Position numbers and translations under genes: made by a program. A DNA stretch of 64,000 nt from positions 310,001-374,000 of the forward strand of contig NZ_LIYH01000005.1 in the NCBI RefSeq assembly GCF_001905885.1, written 5' to 3'. The notes under the pieces were generated by a model. It was not told the DNA's origin and searched no databases. It was given only the letters and a program-made list of their open reading frames with translations. Within the stretch, counting starts at the first letter, position 1, and every line of letters starts with the position of its first letter. The stretch is from Streptomyces sp. CB03234 (GTDB taxonomy: Bacteria > Actinomycetota > Actinomycetes > Streptomycetales > Streptomycetaceae). This document shows positions 30,913 through 39,517 of the stretch, one piece after another.

Positions 30913-32339
30913 GGTCGGACCACCTGGGTCATCTCGGCGTCGGGGGACGGGGCGGGTGCCGGCGCGGGACGGCGGGCGGTGTCGCTGATCCGGAGCAGGA
31001 TGGCGATCAGCGCCCAGTTGGCGATCACGGACGAACCGCCGTACGCGAGGAACGGCATGGTCATACCGGTCAGCGGGATGAGGCCCATCACACCGCCGGC
31101 GACGACGAAGATCTGGAGGGCGAAGGCACCGGACAGACCGGTCGCCAGCAGTTTGCCGAACGGGTCACGGGCGGCGAGCGCGGTACGGATGCCCCGCTCG
31201 ACGATCAGGCCGTACAGCAGCAGGAACGCCATGACACCGGCCAGGCCCAGCTCCTCGCCGACGGTGGCGAAGATGAAGTCGGAGTTGGCCGCGAAGCCGA
31301 TCAGGTCCGAGTTGCCCTGGCCGAGCCCGGTGCCGAGAGTGCCGCCGGAGCCGAAGGACATCAGCACCTGGGTCATCTGGTCGCAGGCGGCGGCCATGTT
31401 GGAGCCCTCGGGGGCCGTCTTGACGCACCCGAAGGGGTCGAGCCAGGCGGCCACCCGGGACTTGACGTGGGTGGCGGTCGAGCCGACGACGACCGCGCCG
31501 CCCACGGCCATCAGCAGACCCATGATGATCCAGCTGGTCCGCTCGGTCGCCACGTACAGCATGATCACGAACATGCCGAAGAACAGCAGCGACGTACCGA
31601 GGTCGTTCTCGAAGACCAGGATGAGCAGGCTGACGGCCCAGATCGTCAGGATCGGGCCGAGGTCACGGCCACGGGGCAGGTAGAGGCCCATGAAGCGGCG
31701 GCTGGCCAGCGCGAGCGCGTCCCGCTTCACCATCAGGTAGCCGGAGAAGAAGACCGCGATGACGATCTTCGCGAACTCGCCGGGCTGGATGGAGAACGGC
31801 CCGACCTTGATCCAGATCTTGGCACCGAAGACGTCCGAGCCGAGGCCCGGCACCAGCGGGAGCAGCAGCAGGATGACCGCCGCCACCATGGAGATGTACG
31901 TGTAGCGCTGGAGGACGCGGTGGTCCTTCAGGAACATCAGCACCAGCAGGAACAGCGCGACGCCGATGGCCGAGTACATCAGCTGCTTGGGCGCGTCCGG
32001 CGTGAAGGTGTCGTACCGGGCGATGATGCGCGGCGACTGGTCCAGCCGCCAGATCAGTACCAGCCCGAGCCCGTTGAGCAGGGTCGCCAGCGGCAGCAGG
32101 ATGGGGTCGGCGTACTTGGCGAACCTCCGCACCAGCAGATGGGCGATGCCGGCCAGCAGGCCCAGCCCGATGCCGTAGCCGAGCATGCCCGCCGGGACCT
32201 TGCCGTCGAGCGCGAGGCCCACGTTCAGGTAGGCGAACACCGGGATCGCGACGGCGAAGCCGAGCAGCGCCAGCTCGGTGTTGCGGCGGCTCGGCAAGTC
32301 GATCGCGCCGATGGTGGTCGTGTTGGTGACAACGCTCAT
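30909..32339 (-). CDS. rodA: SEDS-family peptidoglycan polymerase (FtsW/RodA)
   Basis: The 476-aa protein has about ten membrane helices. SEDS landmarks are LIWRLDQSP, GAKIWIKVGPFSIQPGEFAKI with the conserved Pro-Gly-Glu, LVFENDLGTSLLFFG and GLIPLTGMTMPFLAYGGSS. SEDS proteins polymerise lipid II and work with a class B penicillin-binding protein, here PbpA, which is translationally coupled downstream. In this cluster the mycobacterial homologue is named RodA; whether it acts in elongation or sporulation septation cannot be told from sequence. Confidence 0.93.
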   Translation of the reverse strand: MSVVTNTTTIGAIDLPSRRNTELALLGFAVAIPVFAYLNVGLALDGKVPAGMLGYGIGLGLLAGIAHLLVRRFAKYADPILLPLATLLNGLGLVLIWRLDQSPRIIARYDTFTPDAPKQLMYSAIGVALFLLVLMFLKDHRVLQRYTYISMVAAVILLLLPLVPGLGSDVFGAKIWIKVGPFSIQPGEFAKIVIAVFFSGYLMVKRDALALASRRFMGLYLPRGRDLGPILTIWAVSLLILVFENDLGTSLLFFGMFVIMLYVATERTSWIIMGLLMAVGGAVVVGSTATHVKSRVAAWLDPFGCVKTAPEGSNMAAACDQMTQVLMSFGSGGTLGTGLGQGNSDLIGFAANSDFIFATVGEELGLAGVMAFLLLYGLIVERGIRTALAARDPFGKLLATGLSGAFALQIFVVAGGVMGLIPLTGMTMPFLAYGGSSVIANWALIAILLRISDTARRPAPAPAPSPDAEMTQVVRP

Positions 32340-32365
32340 GGTGGTGAAAGGCCCCCTACGGGTGC

Positions 32366-33919
32366 TTAACTCTTGCCGCAGTTCGAGGCCAGCTTCTGCT
32401 CCTCCTCCGAGAGGGTGGGGCCCGGAGTCGGAGTGGCTGCGGTGCTGGTGGTGGGCTTGGGCGTGGGCTCGGTCGGGAGGCCGGTCGTGCCGCCGGCCTG
32501 GCCCTCACCGGGAGGTGCGGCGGGTACCCGGTCGGCCGCCGCCTGGCGCTGCTCCTGCTTCTTGCAGGCGGACGCCTGGGCGGCGAGTTCCTCGATCTTG
32601 TCCTGCGCCTTGGCGAGGCTGCCGCCGGCGATGGTCTCCTCGACCTGCTTGCGCTGGTAGTCGGGGAGGTACTTCAGTTCGATCTCCGGGTGGTCCTTCT
32701 CGACCTCCGAGAGCGAGACCCACGCCAGGTCCTGGCTGATGCCACGGTAGAGCGCGACGTGCTCGTCCTTGGTACCGACGTAGTACTGCGTCTGGGTCCA
32801 GCGGTAGCCGCCGTACGTCGCGCCGCCGACCACGGCCAGGACGAGCAGGAGGAAGAACGATCTCTTCAGCCACTTGCGGCCGCTGCGCGGCTTGTCGAAG
32901 TCCTCATCGCTGTACGCGCCGAAGCTGCCCTCCGGCGGCATGCCACCGTACCCGAGGCCGTCGCCGCTGCCGGGCGGGCCGAAGCCGCCACCGGGCGGCT
33001 GCGGTGCCTGGCGGCCGAGGCCGGCGGCGCGGCCCGCGGGGGTCTCCATGGCGCCACCGTCGTTCAGCTGCTGCTGGTTCTCGGCGACCGCGCCCACGAT
33101 GACGGGGGTGTCGCTGAGCTGCCCGGCCAGGGTGTCGCCGCCGTCGACGTCGAGGACGTCGGCGACGATCACGGTGATGTTGTCCGGCCCGCCGCCGCGC
33201 AGCGCGAGCTGGATCAGGTCCTGGACGGTCTCCTGGGGGCCCTGGTAGCTGGCGAGCGTCTCCTCCATCGTCTGGTGGGAGACGACGCCGGACAGGCCGT
33301 CGGAGCAGATCAGGTACCGGTCGCCGGCCCGTACCTCACGGATGGAGAGGTCCGGCTCGACGTGGTCGCCACTGCCCAGCGCGCGCATCAGCAGCGAGCG
33401 CTGCGGGTGGGTGGTGGCCTCCTCCTCGGTGATGCGGCCCTCGTCGACCAGGCGCTGCACCCATGTGTGGTCCTGGGTGATCTGCGTCAGTACGCCGTCA
33501 CGGAGGAGGTACGCCCGGGAGTCGCCGACGTGGACCAGGCCGAGGCGCTGGCCCGTCCACAGCAGGGCGGTCAGGGTGGTCCCCATGCCCTCCAGCTGCG
33601 GGTCCTCCTCGACCATCAGCCGCAGCTGGTCGTTGGCGCGCTGCACCGCCGTACCGAGCGAGGTGAGGATGTCGGAGCCGGGTACGTCGTCGTCGAGCGT
33701 GACGAGCGTGGAGATCACCTCGGACGAGGCGACCTCACCGGCGGCCTGGCCGCCCATGCCGTCGGCGATCGCGAGCAGGCGGGGACCGGCGTACCCGGAG
33801 TCCTCGTTGCCCTCGCGGATCATGCCCTTGTGCGATCCGGCGGCGAAACGCAGTGACAGACTCATGCGCACCTGCCCTGTCGACTCCGACGCCTCCGGGT
33901 ACAGCCGGTCTCGAGCCAC
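32366..33919 (-). CDS. pstP: PP2C-type Ser/Thr phosphatase PstP
   Basis: The catalytic domain (first 260 residues) has the PP2C motifs HKGMIREGNEDSGY, LAIADGMGGQAAGE, VHVGDSRAYLLRDG and ALRGGGPDNITVIVA. A membrane helix (FFLLLVLAVVGGATYGGYRW) and an outside domain follow, ending in a Pro/Thr linker and ASNCGKS. It reverses PknB phosphorylation. The start is placed at GTG 33919 because GGAGGG lies 8 bp upstream, giving 517 aa. An internal ATG at 33865 (MSLSLRF) is the alternative. Confidence 0.92.
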   Translation of the reverse strand: MARDRLYPEASESTGQVRMSLSLRFAAGSHKGMIREGNEDSGYAGPRLLAIADGMGGQAAGEVASSEVISTLVTLDDDVPGSDILTSLGTAVQRANDQLRLMVEEDPQLEGMGTTLTALLWTGQRLGLVHVGDSRAYLLRDGVLTQITQDHTWVQRLVDEGRITEEEATTHPQRSLLMRALGSGDHVEPDLSIREVRAGDRYLICSDGLSGVVSHQTMEETLASYQGPQETVQDLIQLALRGGGPDNITVIVADVLDVDGGDTLAGQLSDTPVIVGAVAENQQQLNDGGAMETPAGRAAGLGRQAPQPPGGGFGPPGSGDGLGYGGMPPEGSFGAYSDEDFDKPRSGRKWLKRSFFLLLVLAVVGGATYGGYRWTQTQYYVGTKDEHVALYRGISQDLAWVSLSEVEKDHPEIELKYLPDYQRKQVEETIAGGSLAKAQDKIEELAAQASACKKQEQRQAAADRVPAAPPGEGQAGGTTGLPTEPTPKPTTSTAATPTPGPTLSEEEQKLASNCGKS

Positions 33920-34003
33920 ACTGCCCACCCTCCGGTCGGGAGCCTGTGCCGGTCACCTGAGGGCACCGCTGCGGCTCGCTCGCTCCGCTCGCTCATTGTC
34001 GTA

Positions 34004-34516
34004 CTACTTCCGCAGCTCGATGACGGTCTTGCCGATGCGGATCGGCGCGCCCAGCGGAATCGGTGTCGGGGTGGTGAGTCGGGTCCGGTCGAGATACGTG
34101 CCGTTGGTGGACCCGAGATCCTCGACGATCCACTGGCCGTCACGGTCCGGGTAGATCCTGGCATGCCTGCTGGACGCGTAGTCGTCGTCCAGGACGATCG
34201 TGGAGTCGTGCGCGCGTCCCAGGGTGATCGTCTGGCCCTGGAGGGCGACCGTGGTGCCCGTGAGGGTGCCCTCGGAGACGACCAGTTTGGTCGGGGCCCC
34301 GCGGCGCTGACGGCCGGACTGCTGGCGCTGCTGCGGCGGTGCCGCGGCCTGCTGGCGGGCGGCCTGCTGGGGCCGCGCGCTGTCGCGGCGCGAACCGCGC
34401 TGCGTGACACGCGTCCCGAACAGGTCGCTGCGAATGACCTGAACGGCCACGATGACGAACAGCCACAGTACGGCGAGGAAACCCAACCGCATGACCGTGA
34501 GGGTCAGCTCTGACAT
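34004..34516 (-). CDS. fhaB: FHA-domain membrane protein FhaB
   Basis: The 170-aa protein has an N-terminal membrane helix (LGFLAVLWLFVIVAVQVI), a Gln/Arg-rich linker (QQAARQQAAAPPQQRQQ) and a C-terminal FHA domain with TLGRAHDSTIVLDDDYASSRHARI and DLGSTNGTYLD. FHA domains bind phosphothreonine, here probably on PknB or its targets. The mycobacterial homologue FipA connects to division proteins. It follows fhaA after 10 bp on the same strand. Confidence 0.94.
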   Translation of the reverse strand: MSELTLTVMRLGFLAVLWLFVIVAVQVIRSDLFGTRVTQRGSRRDSARPQQAARQQAAAPPQQRQQSGRQRRGAPTKLVVSEGTLTGTTVALQGQTITLGRAHDSTIVLDDDYASSRHARIYPDRDGQWIVEDLGSTNGTYLDRTRLTTPTPIPLGAPIRIGKTVIELRK

Positions 34517-34526
34517 TGCCCCCGCT

Positions 34527-35387
34527 TCACCCTTCGGCTTGCCGGTAAACGATGGTGGTACTGCCCACGACGATCCGCGAGCCGTCGCGGAGCGTAGCGC
34601 GGGTGGTGTGCTGCCCGTCCACCACGATGCCGTTGGTGGACCCGAGATCCTGGATCGTCGAGGGCGTTCCGGTCCGGATCTCGCAGTGGCGGCGCGATAC
34701 GCCGGGGTCGTCGATCCGCACGTCGGCTTCGGTGCTGCGGCCCAGCACCAGCGTCGGGCGGGAGATCTGGTGGCGGGTGCCATTGATCTCGATCCAGCGG
34801 CGCACCTGGGCGCCGGGCATGGGGCCCGCGGCGCCCGGCGGGCGGCCTGCCACGGGCGGACGGTTCATACCGGGCGGCGGGGCCGCCGGCATCGGAGGAG
34901 CGGCGGCGGGAGGGTAGCCATAGCCACCGGGGCGGCCACCGGCCGGCGGCGCGGCGGGGCCGGCGTGACCGGCGTGTCCGGCGGGAGCGGACGGTGCCTG
35001 CGACTGTGACGTACTCGACGCGAGCGTCCGGCTGCGCACCCGGTACAGGCCCGTGTCGAGGTCGTCCGCCTTCTCCAGGTGGACCTTGATCGGGCCCATG
35101 AAGGTGTACCGCTGCTGCTTGGCGTAGTCGCGGACCAGGCCGGACAGCTCGTCGCCGAGCTGGCCCGAGTAGGGGCTGAGGCGCTCGTAGTCCGGCGCGC
35201 TCAGCTCCACGATGAAGTCGTTGGGGACGACCGTACGGTCGCGGTTCCAGATCGAGGCGTTGTTGTCGCACTCGCGCTGGAGGGCACCTGCGATCTCGAC
35301 GGGCTGGACCTCGGACTTGAAAACCTTGGCGAAGGTGCCGTTGACCAGACCTTCGAGACGCTGCTCGAAACGCTTCAGGACTCCCAT
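34527..35387 (-). CDS. fhaA: FHA-domain protein FhaA
   Basis: The 286-aa soluble protein has the DUF3662 domain at the N-terminus (MGVLKRFEQRLEGLVNGTFAKVFKSEVQP...), a Pro/Gly/Ala linker, and a C-terminal FHA domain (LVLGRSTEADVRIDDPGVSRRHCEI, DLGSTNGIVVDG). It reads phosphothreonine marks set by PknB-type kinases; in mycobacteria it binds the lipid II flippase MviN. The strong GGAGGAGG site before ATG 35387 marks it as the first gene of the cluster. Confidence 0.95.
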   Translation of the reverse strand: MGVLKRFEQRLEGLVNGTFAKVFKSEVQPVEIAGALQRECDNNASIWNRDRTVVPNDFIVELSAPDYERLSPYSGQLGDELSGLVRDYAKQQRYTFMGPIKVHLEKADDLDTGLYRVRSRTLASSTSQSQAPSAPAGHAGHAGPAAPPAGGRPGGYGYPPAAAPPMPAAPPPGMNRPPVAGRPPGAAGPMPGAQVRRWIEINGTRHQISRPTLVLGRSTEADVRIDDPGVSRRHCEIRTGTPSTIQDLGSTNGIVVDGQHTTRATLRDGSRIVVGSTTIVYRQAEG

Positions 35388-35800
35388 GGGGCACCTCCTC
35401 CGTCGTTGCCGTCCTGGTACTGCTTACTGATCGTATCCACGCGTCGGGAAATCGGCTGGTTCCCCTTCTCTGCCCTGTGGACGAGTGTCACCTCTCACAG
35501 GGATCGTAGAGGCGCCCTCCAGACAGTGTCCCGCACCTGAGGTGCACCTTGGAGGAGTGGGTACGGCGGGAAGCCGTTCCCTGTTCTGCCGGGTGTGGCT
35601 CGTGCTTCCGCTTCGTACGTCGGCACCCTCTCCCCTTACCCCTTACGCCTTGCCTCACGGCCCCCGTCCCCTCTCTGTTCGCCGCCGGGGCGCCCGAAAC
35701 AAACGGATGTGAATCCACCTCCCGCGGCGTGCTAATCTTCAGATGTCGCCAGGCGATCGCACCGGAAGAACGGTGGGGGAACCAAGCGGCAACACCCAAT
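35388..35800. other. Intergenic region between fhaA and tRNA-Leu
   Basis: The 413 bp hold the leader and promoter of fhaA (minus strand) and the promoter of tRNA-Leu. A possible -10 box TAATCT lies at 35733-35738. Open frames here cross the tRNA or lack coding signal, so I see no gene. Confidence 0.5.
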
Positions 35801-35887
35801 GCGCGGGTGGCGGAATAGGCAGACGCGCTGGATTCAGGTTCCAGTGCCCGCAAGGGCGTGGGGGTTCAACTCCCCCCTCGCGCACCA
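35801..35887 (+). tRNA. tRNA-Leu (CAG)
   Basis: An 87-nt cloverleaf with acceptor GCGCGGG pairing to CTCGCGC, D-arm GGCGGAATAGGCAGACGCG, anticodon loop TTCAGGT giving CAG, a long variable arm (TGCCCGCAAGGGCG) as in leucine tRNAs, T-arm GGGGGTTCAACTCCCCC, and encoded CCA. It reads CUG, the most used leucine codon here. Confidence 0.95.
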
Positions 35888-35999
35888 CCACAGAACGGGT
35901 GGCATCGATCACGATGCCACCCGTTCTGCTGTGTCCGAGCACATCTGTGCGGCCCGTGCGGCCCGTGCGGCGTGCGTCCCGTGCGTCCCGTGTGAGCAA

Positions 36000-36235
36000 G
36001 GTCTCAGCGGCGTACGAGGGGCCGTCGCGGCGCCGGACCGCGACGACGAACAGGGCGCCGGCCAGGAAGGCCGCTGCCGCGATGACCGCCGACCGCCGGA
36101 ACCCCGAGGTGAAGTCGCCCGCCGAGGCGGTGAGGGTGCCGAACAGCGCGACACCGACCGCGACACCGACCGCGCTGCCGACCTGACGGAAGACGTTGAA
36201 GACCCGGGCACCACCTCGCAGGCGGGCTCGGCGCG
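36000..36235 (-). pseudogene. C-terminal fragment of an MFS efflux transporter
   Basis: The minus-strand frame reads RGGARVFNVFRQVGSAVGV, then VALFGTLTASAGDFTSGFRRS and AVIAAAAAFLAGALFVVAVRRRD, the last two helices of a DHA2/EmrB-type drug exporter. There is no start or upstream part, and the frame runs on into the tRNA-Leu gene without its own stop, so both ends are lost. It is a remnant, probably left by recombination at the tRNA. The MarR gene next to it may once have controlled it. Confidence 0.7.
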
Positions 36236-36282
36236 GACCTCACCACCTGGTTGTTCCTGGAGTAGGCGTTCGGTGTGGACGC

Positions 36283-36708
36283 TCAGGCGTTGCGGTTGTA
36301 GCGGAGCAGGTAGGCGGCGAAGCGGTCGAGGTCCTCGGTGGACCAGTCGGCGAGGCGTTCCTGGTAGGCGGCGCGGCGGCTGGCGTGGGTGGAGGACAGG
36401 ACCCGGGTGCCGGCAGCCGTGGGGTGCAGCACCTGGACGCGGTGGTCCGCGGGGTCGGGGCGGCGCTCGACGAGGCCCAGCTTTTCGAGGGTGGCGACCT
36501 GCCGGCTGACGGTCGACTTGTCGAGCAGGTAGTGGGCGGCGAGGTCGGTGGCCCGGCAGCCGTGCTGCTCGTCGATGTGCGACAGCAGCGTGTACGAGAC
36601 GAGCGACAGCTCGGGGTGGAGCCGCGCGGCCGTGGCGCGGGCGCGGCGGGCGAACGCCGTCAGCTCGCGCTGGATGGTGTCGACCGACTCGTCGCGTCCG
36701 GCTGACAT
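36283..36708 (-). CDS. MarR-family transcriptional regulator
   Basis: The 141-aa protein has the winged helix of MarR regulators: LVSYTLLSHIDEQHGCRATDLAAHYLLDKSTVSRQVATLEKLGLVERRPDPADHRVQV. It probably dimerises and binds the palindrome at 36738-36752, 30 bp before its own start, repressing itself and the divergent membrane protein. MarR proteins usually release DNA on binding phenolic or toxic compounds. Confidence 0.93.
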   Translation of the reverse strand: MSAGRDESVDTIQRELTAFARRARATAARLHPELSLVSYTLLSHIDEQHGCRATDLAAHYLLDKSTVSRQVATLEKLGLVERRPDPADHRVQVLHPTAAGTRVLSSTHASRRAAYQERLADWSTEDLDRFAAYLLRYNRNA

Positions 36709-36737
36709 GTGGGGGTCACCTTCTTCTTCCGAATTCA

Positions 36738-36752
36738 GTTGTATAGTACAAC
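36738..36752. promoter_or_regulatory. MarR-type operator
   Basis: The perfect inverted repeat GTTGTA-TAG-TACAAC lies between the divergent marR and membrane protein genes. A further half-site GTTGTA follows at 36763. The AT-rich composition stands out from its surroundings. Confidence 0.8.
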
Positions 36753-36795
36753 GATAGGAAAGGTTGTAAAAGCCAACTGCTGGAGGTTGTCCGTC

Positions 36796-37875
36796 ATGTC
36801 GCCCTCGCCGTCTTCACCACCGGCCCCGCCGCGGAGGGCGCACGCCGGTCCCGGCGCCGGTACGGGTACCGCGGGTGCGCTCCGTCATGTGCTCGGTCAT
36901 CTGCTGACGCCCCTGCTGATGTGCGTCGGCATGGGGCTCGCGTACCTCGGGGCCTTCCACGCACCCCAACCGCACGATCTGCGGGTCGATGTGGTCGGGT
37001 CCGGGCCCAGCGCCCAGGTGCTGGCGCAGACGCTGCAGGACCAGGGCGACGGCGCCCTGGACGTGCGGACCGTCCCCGGGCGGGACGAGGCGGTCGAGGC
37101 GCTGGAGGGGCAGGAGGCCTTCGGGGCGTATGTGCCGGGAGCGAAGCCTGAGTTGCTGGTCGCGTCGGCCGCCTCGGACACCAGCGCCACGGTCGTCGAG
37201 AAGGTCTTCACCGGGGTCGCGGCGGAGCAGGGCGCGCCGCTGAAGGTGACGGATGTGGTGCCGGTGGCGGAGGGCGATCCGACGGGGCAGGGCATCTTCT
37301 TCCTGCTGGTGGCGTTGTCGATCGGCTCGTACGCGTCGGTGGCGGTGATCGGCGGGGCCGGTGCCGTGCTGCCGCTGCGTCTGCGGGCGCTGCTGGCGGC
37401 CGGGATGTCGCTGGTGGTGAGCGTGATCGGCGCGGTGTTCGCCGGGCCGCTGTTCCACCTGGTGGACGAGGGCCTGGGCGGTGTCTGGGCGATGGCGTGG
37501 CTGTACTCGGCCGGGATCCTGCTGATCGGCGTCGGACTGCACACGTTCCTGAAGCGGTGGACGACGCTGGGCGTGATGGTGCTGTTCGTGATGCTGAACT
37601 TCACCAGCTCGGGAGGGGTCTTCCGGCCGGAGCTCCAGCCCGGGTTCTTCGCGTCGCTGCACGCCTTCTGGAACGGCGCCGGCTTCGTCGAGGGCGTACG
37701 GGCCCATGTGTACTTCGGCGGGCACGGCCTCGGCGGCAATGTGCTGGTGCTGGCCCTGTGGCTGCTCGCGGGTGTCGCCGCGGTGGCCGTTGCGGGGGTG
37801 GCGGAGGCCCGGCGGCGCTCGGTGGAGGCGGGGCCCGGTGCGGAGGAGGAGATGGAGGAGGCGGTCGCCGTCTGA
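36796..37875 (+). CDS. ABC-2 / YhgE-Pip-like membrane protein
   Basis: The 359-aa protein from ATG 36796 has a first membrane helix (LLTPLLMCVGMGLAYLGAFH), an outside domain of about 130 residues (HDLRVDVVGSGPSAQVLAQTLQ) and five or six further helices (GIFFLLVALSIGSYASVAVIGG, WAMAWLYSAGILLIGVGLHTF). This is the layout of ABC-2-type permeases and DUF3533/YhgE proteins, here without an ATPase gene. The divergent MarR regulator suggests a role in export of, or response to, toxic compounds. The substrate is unknown. Confidence 0.8.
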   Translation: MSPSPSSPPAPPRRAHAGPGAGTGTAGALRHVLGHLLTPLLMCVGMGLAYLGAFHAPQPHDLRVDVVGSGPSAQVLAQTLQDQGDGALDVRTVPGRDEAVEALEGQEAFGAYVPGAKPELLVASAASDTSATVVEKVFTGVAAEQGAPLKVTDVVPVAEGDPTGQGIFFLLVALSIGSYASVAVIGGAGAVLPLRLRALLAAGMSLVVSVIGAVFAGPLFHLVDEGLGGVWAMAWLYSAGILLIGVGLHTFLKRWTTLGVMVLFVMLNFTSSGGVFRPELQPGFFASLHAFWNGAGFVEGVRAHVYFGGHGLGGNVLVLALWLLAGVAAVAVAGVAEARRRSVEAGPGAEEEMEEAVAV

Positions 37876-37890
37876 GGGCGGCTCGCGCGG

Positions 37891-37899
37891 TTGTCCACA
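37891..37899 (+). promoter_or_regulatory. DnaA box before the DUF2252 gene
   Basis: A single perfect TTGTCCACA in the 157-bp gap between the membrane protein and DUF2252 genes. Confidence 0.5.
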
Positions 37900-38032
37900 G
37901 GCCGGGACGGGGTGGCGGTGGCGGAGGTACCTTCTTGGTCAGCCGGCCGCAGTTGGGCAGTTGGGCAGGTGGCCAACTGGGCGAGTGCCAGCTGGGCGAG
38001 GGCGAGGGCGACGGTGAACGGGGGCGGGGCTC

Positions 38033-39484
38033 ATGGGTGACATCCGGACGGGCGACATCCGGGCGGCGGTACCGGCGCAGCGCGGGGCCGGCGGTGGCGG
38101 GCGCATACCGGTGGTGCCGGGGTTCGCCGTCGTGGACCGCGGAGAGGGTTCGCCGAAGGGGCGGGGCAAGGCGCTGCGGGAGCGGGTGCCCCGGTCGTCG
38201 CACGGGATGCTGGAGCTCCCCGAGGGCCGGCCGGATGCCGTGCGGGCGGTGGAGGAGTCGAGCCGGGGCCGGGTGCCGGGGCTGGCGCCGATACGGGTGG
38301 GCAGGATGGCCGCCACGCCGTTCGCGTTCCTGCGCGGCGCCGCCGGGCTGATGGCGCACGACCTGGCGGGTACGCCGGTCACCGGCATCGGCGCGCAGAT
38401 ATGCGGGGACGCGCACGCGGCGAACTTCGGGCTGTACGGCGATGCGCGCGGCGGGCTCGTCATCGACCTGAACGACTTCGACGAGACGGCGGTCGGCCCC
38501 TGGGAGTGGGACGTCAAGCGGCTCGCGACGTCGCTGGTGCTCGCCGGGCGGGAGGCGGGCGCGGACGAGGACGTGTGCCGGGCGGCGGCGTTCGACTCGG
38601 TGGGCGCCTACCGGCGGACCATGCGGCTGCTCGCGAAGCTGCCCGTCCTGGACGCCTGGAACGCGATCGCCGACGAGGAACTGGTCTCGCACACCGACGC
38701 CCGGGATCTGCTGGGCACGCTGGAGCGGGTGTCGGAGAAGGCACGGGCCAACACCAGTGCCCGGTTCGCCGCCAAGGCGACGGAGGAGTGCCCGGACGGC
38801 GGCCGGCGGTTCGTGGACGCCCCGCCGGTGCTGCGCCGGGTGCCGGACGCGGAGGCGGCGGCGGTGGCCGCGTCGCTGGGCGCGTACGTGGAGACACTGC
38901 CGGAGGACCGGCTGCCGCTGCTCGCGCGGTACGCGATCCACGACGTGGCGTTCCGGGTGGTGGGCACCGGGAGCGTGGGGACGCGTTCGTACGTGGTGCT
39001 GCTGCTGGATCACCGGGGCGAGCCGCTGGTGCTGCAGGTCAAGGAGGCGCGGCCCTCCGCGCTGCTGCCGTACCTGCCGCGGGTGGGCTTCCCCGTGGGG
39101 GAGGTGGAGCACGAGGGGCGGCGCGTGGTCCTCGGGCAGAAGCGCATGCAGGTCGTCAGCGACAACCTGCTGGGCTGGACGACGGTCGAGGGCAGGCCGT
39201 ATCAGGTGCGGCAGTTCCGCAACCGCAAGGGGAGCGTGGACCCGGCGGCGCTGTCGGCCGACCAGGTCGACGACTACGGGCGGATGACGGGGGCCCTGCT
39301 GGCCCGGGCGCACGCCCACAGCGCCGACCCCCGGCTCATCGCCGGATACTGCGGCAAGAACGAGGAGCTGGACGAGGCGGTGGCCCGGTTCGCCGTGGCG
39401 TACGCGGACCGGACGGAGGCGGATCACGCCGATCTGCTCGCGGCGGTGAGGAGCGGGCGCGTGGCCGCCGAGCTGGGGGTGTGA
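38033..39484 (+). CDS. DUF2252 family protein
   Basis: The 483-aa protein starts at ATG 38033. DUF2252 landmarks include RVGRMAATPFAFLRGAAGLMAHDL, the kinase-like ICGDAHAANFGLYGDARGGLVIDLNDFDET, WEWDVKRLATSLVLA and LVLQVKEARPSAL. The HAANFG and NDFDE motifs resemble the catalytic and metal-binding parts of aminoglycoside-kinase folds, so a small-molecule phosphotransferase role is plausible, but it has not been shown for this family. The first 60 residues are Gly/Arg-rich and may be partly misassigned. Confidence 0.9.
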   Translation: MGDIRTGDIRAAVPAQRGAGGGGRIPVVPGFAVVDRGEGSPKGRGKALRERVPRSSHGMLELPEGRPDAVRAVEESSRGRVPGLAPIRVGRMAATPFAFLRGAAGLMAHDLAGTPVTGIGAQICGDAHAANFGLYGDARGGLVIDLNDFDETAVGPWEWDVKRLATSLVLAGREAGADEDVCRAAAFDSVGAYRRTMRLLAKLPVLDAWNAIADEELVSHTDARDLLGTLERVSEKARANTSARFAAKATEECPDGGRRFVDAPPVLRRVPDAEAAAVAASLGAYVETLPEDRLPLLARYAIHDVAFRVVGTGSVGTRSYVVLLLDHRGEPLVLQVKEARPSALLPYLPRVGFPVGEVEHEGRRVVLGQKRMQVVSDNLLGWTTVEGRPYQVRQFRNRKGSVDPAALSADQVDDYGRMTGALLARAHAHSADPRLIAGYCGKNEELDEAVARFAVAYADRTEADHADLLAAVRSGRVAAELGV

Positions 39485-39517
39485 CGGGCCGGGGCCTCTC
39501 GCCCGTACGCTGGTCGG

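Noticed and set aside
28597..31683. Very long plus-strand open frame opposite pknB, pbpA and rodA
   Set aside because: It is antisense to three conserved genes and has the composition of a mirror frame in GC-rich DNA.
35739..35999. Minus-strand protein frame passing through tRNA-Leu
   Set aside because: It is only the continuation of the MFS remnant frame through the tRNA and has no start signal.
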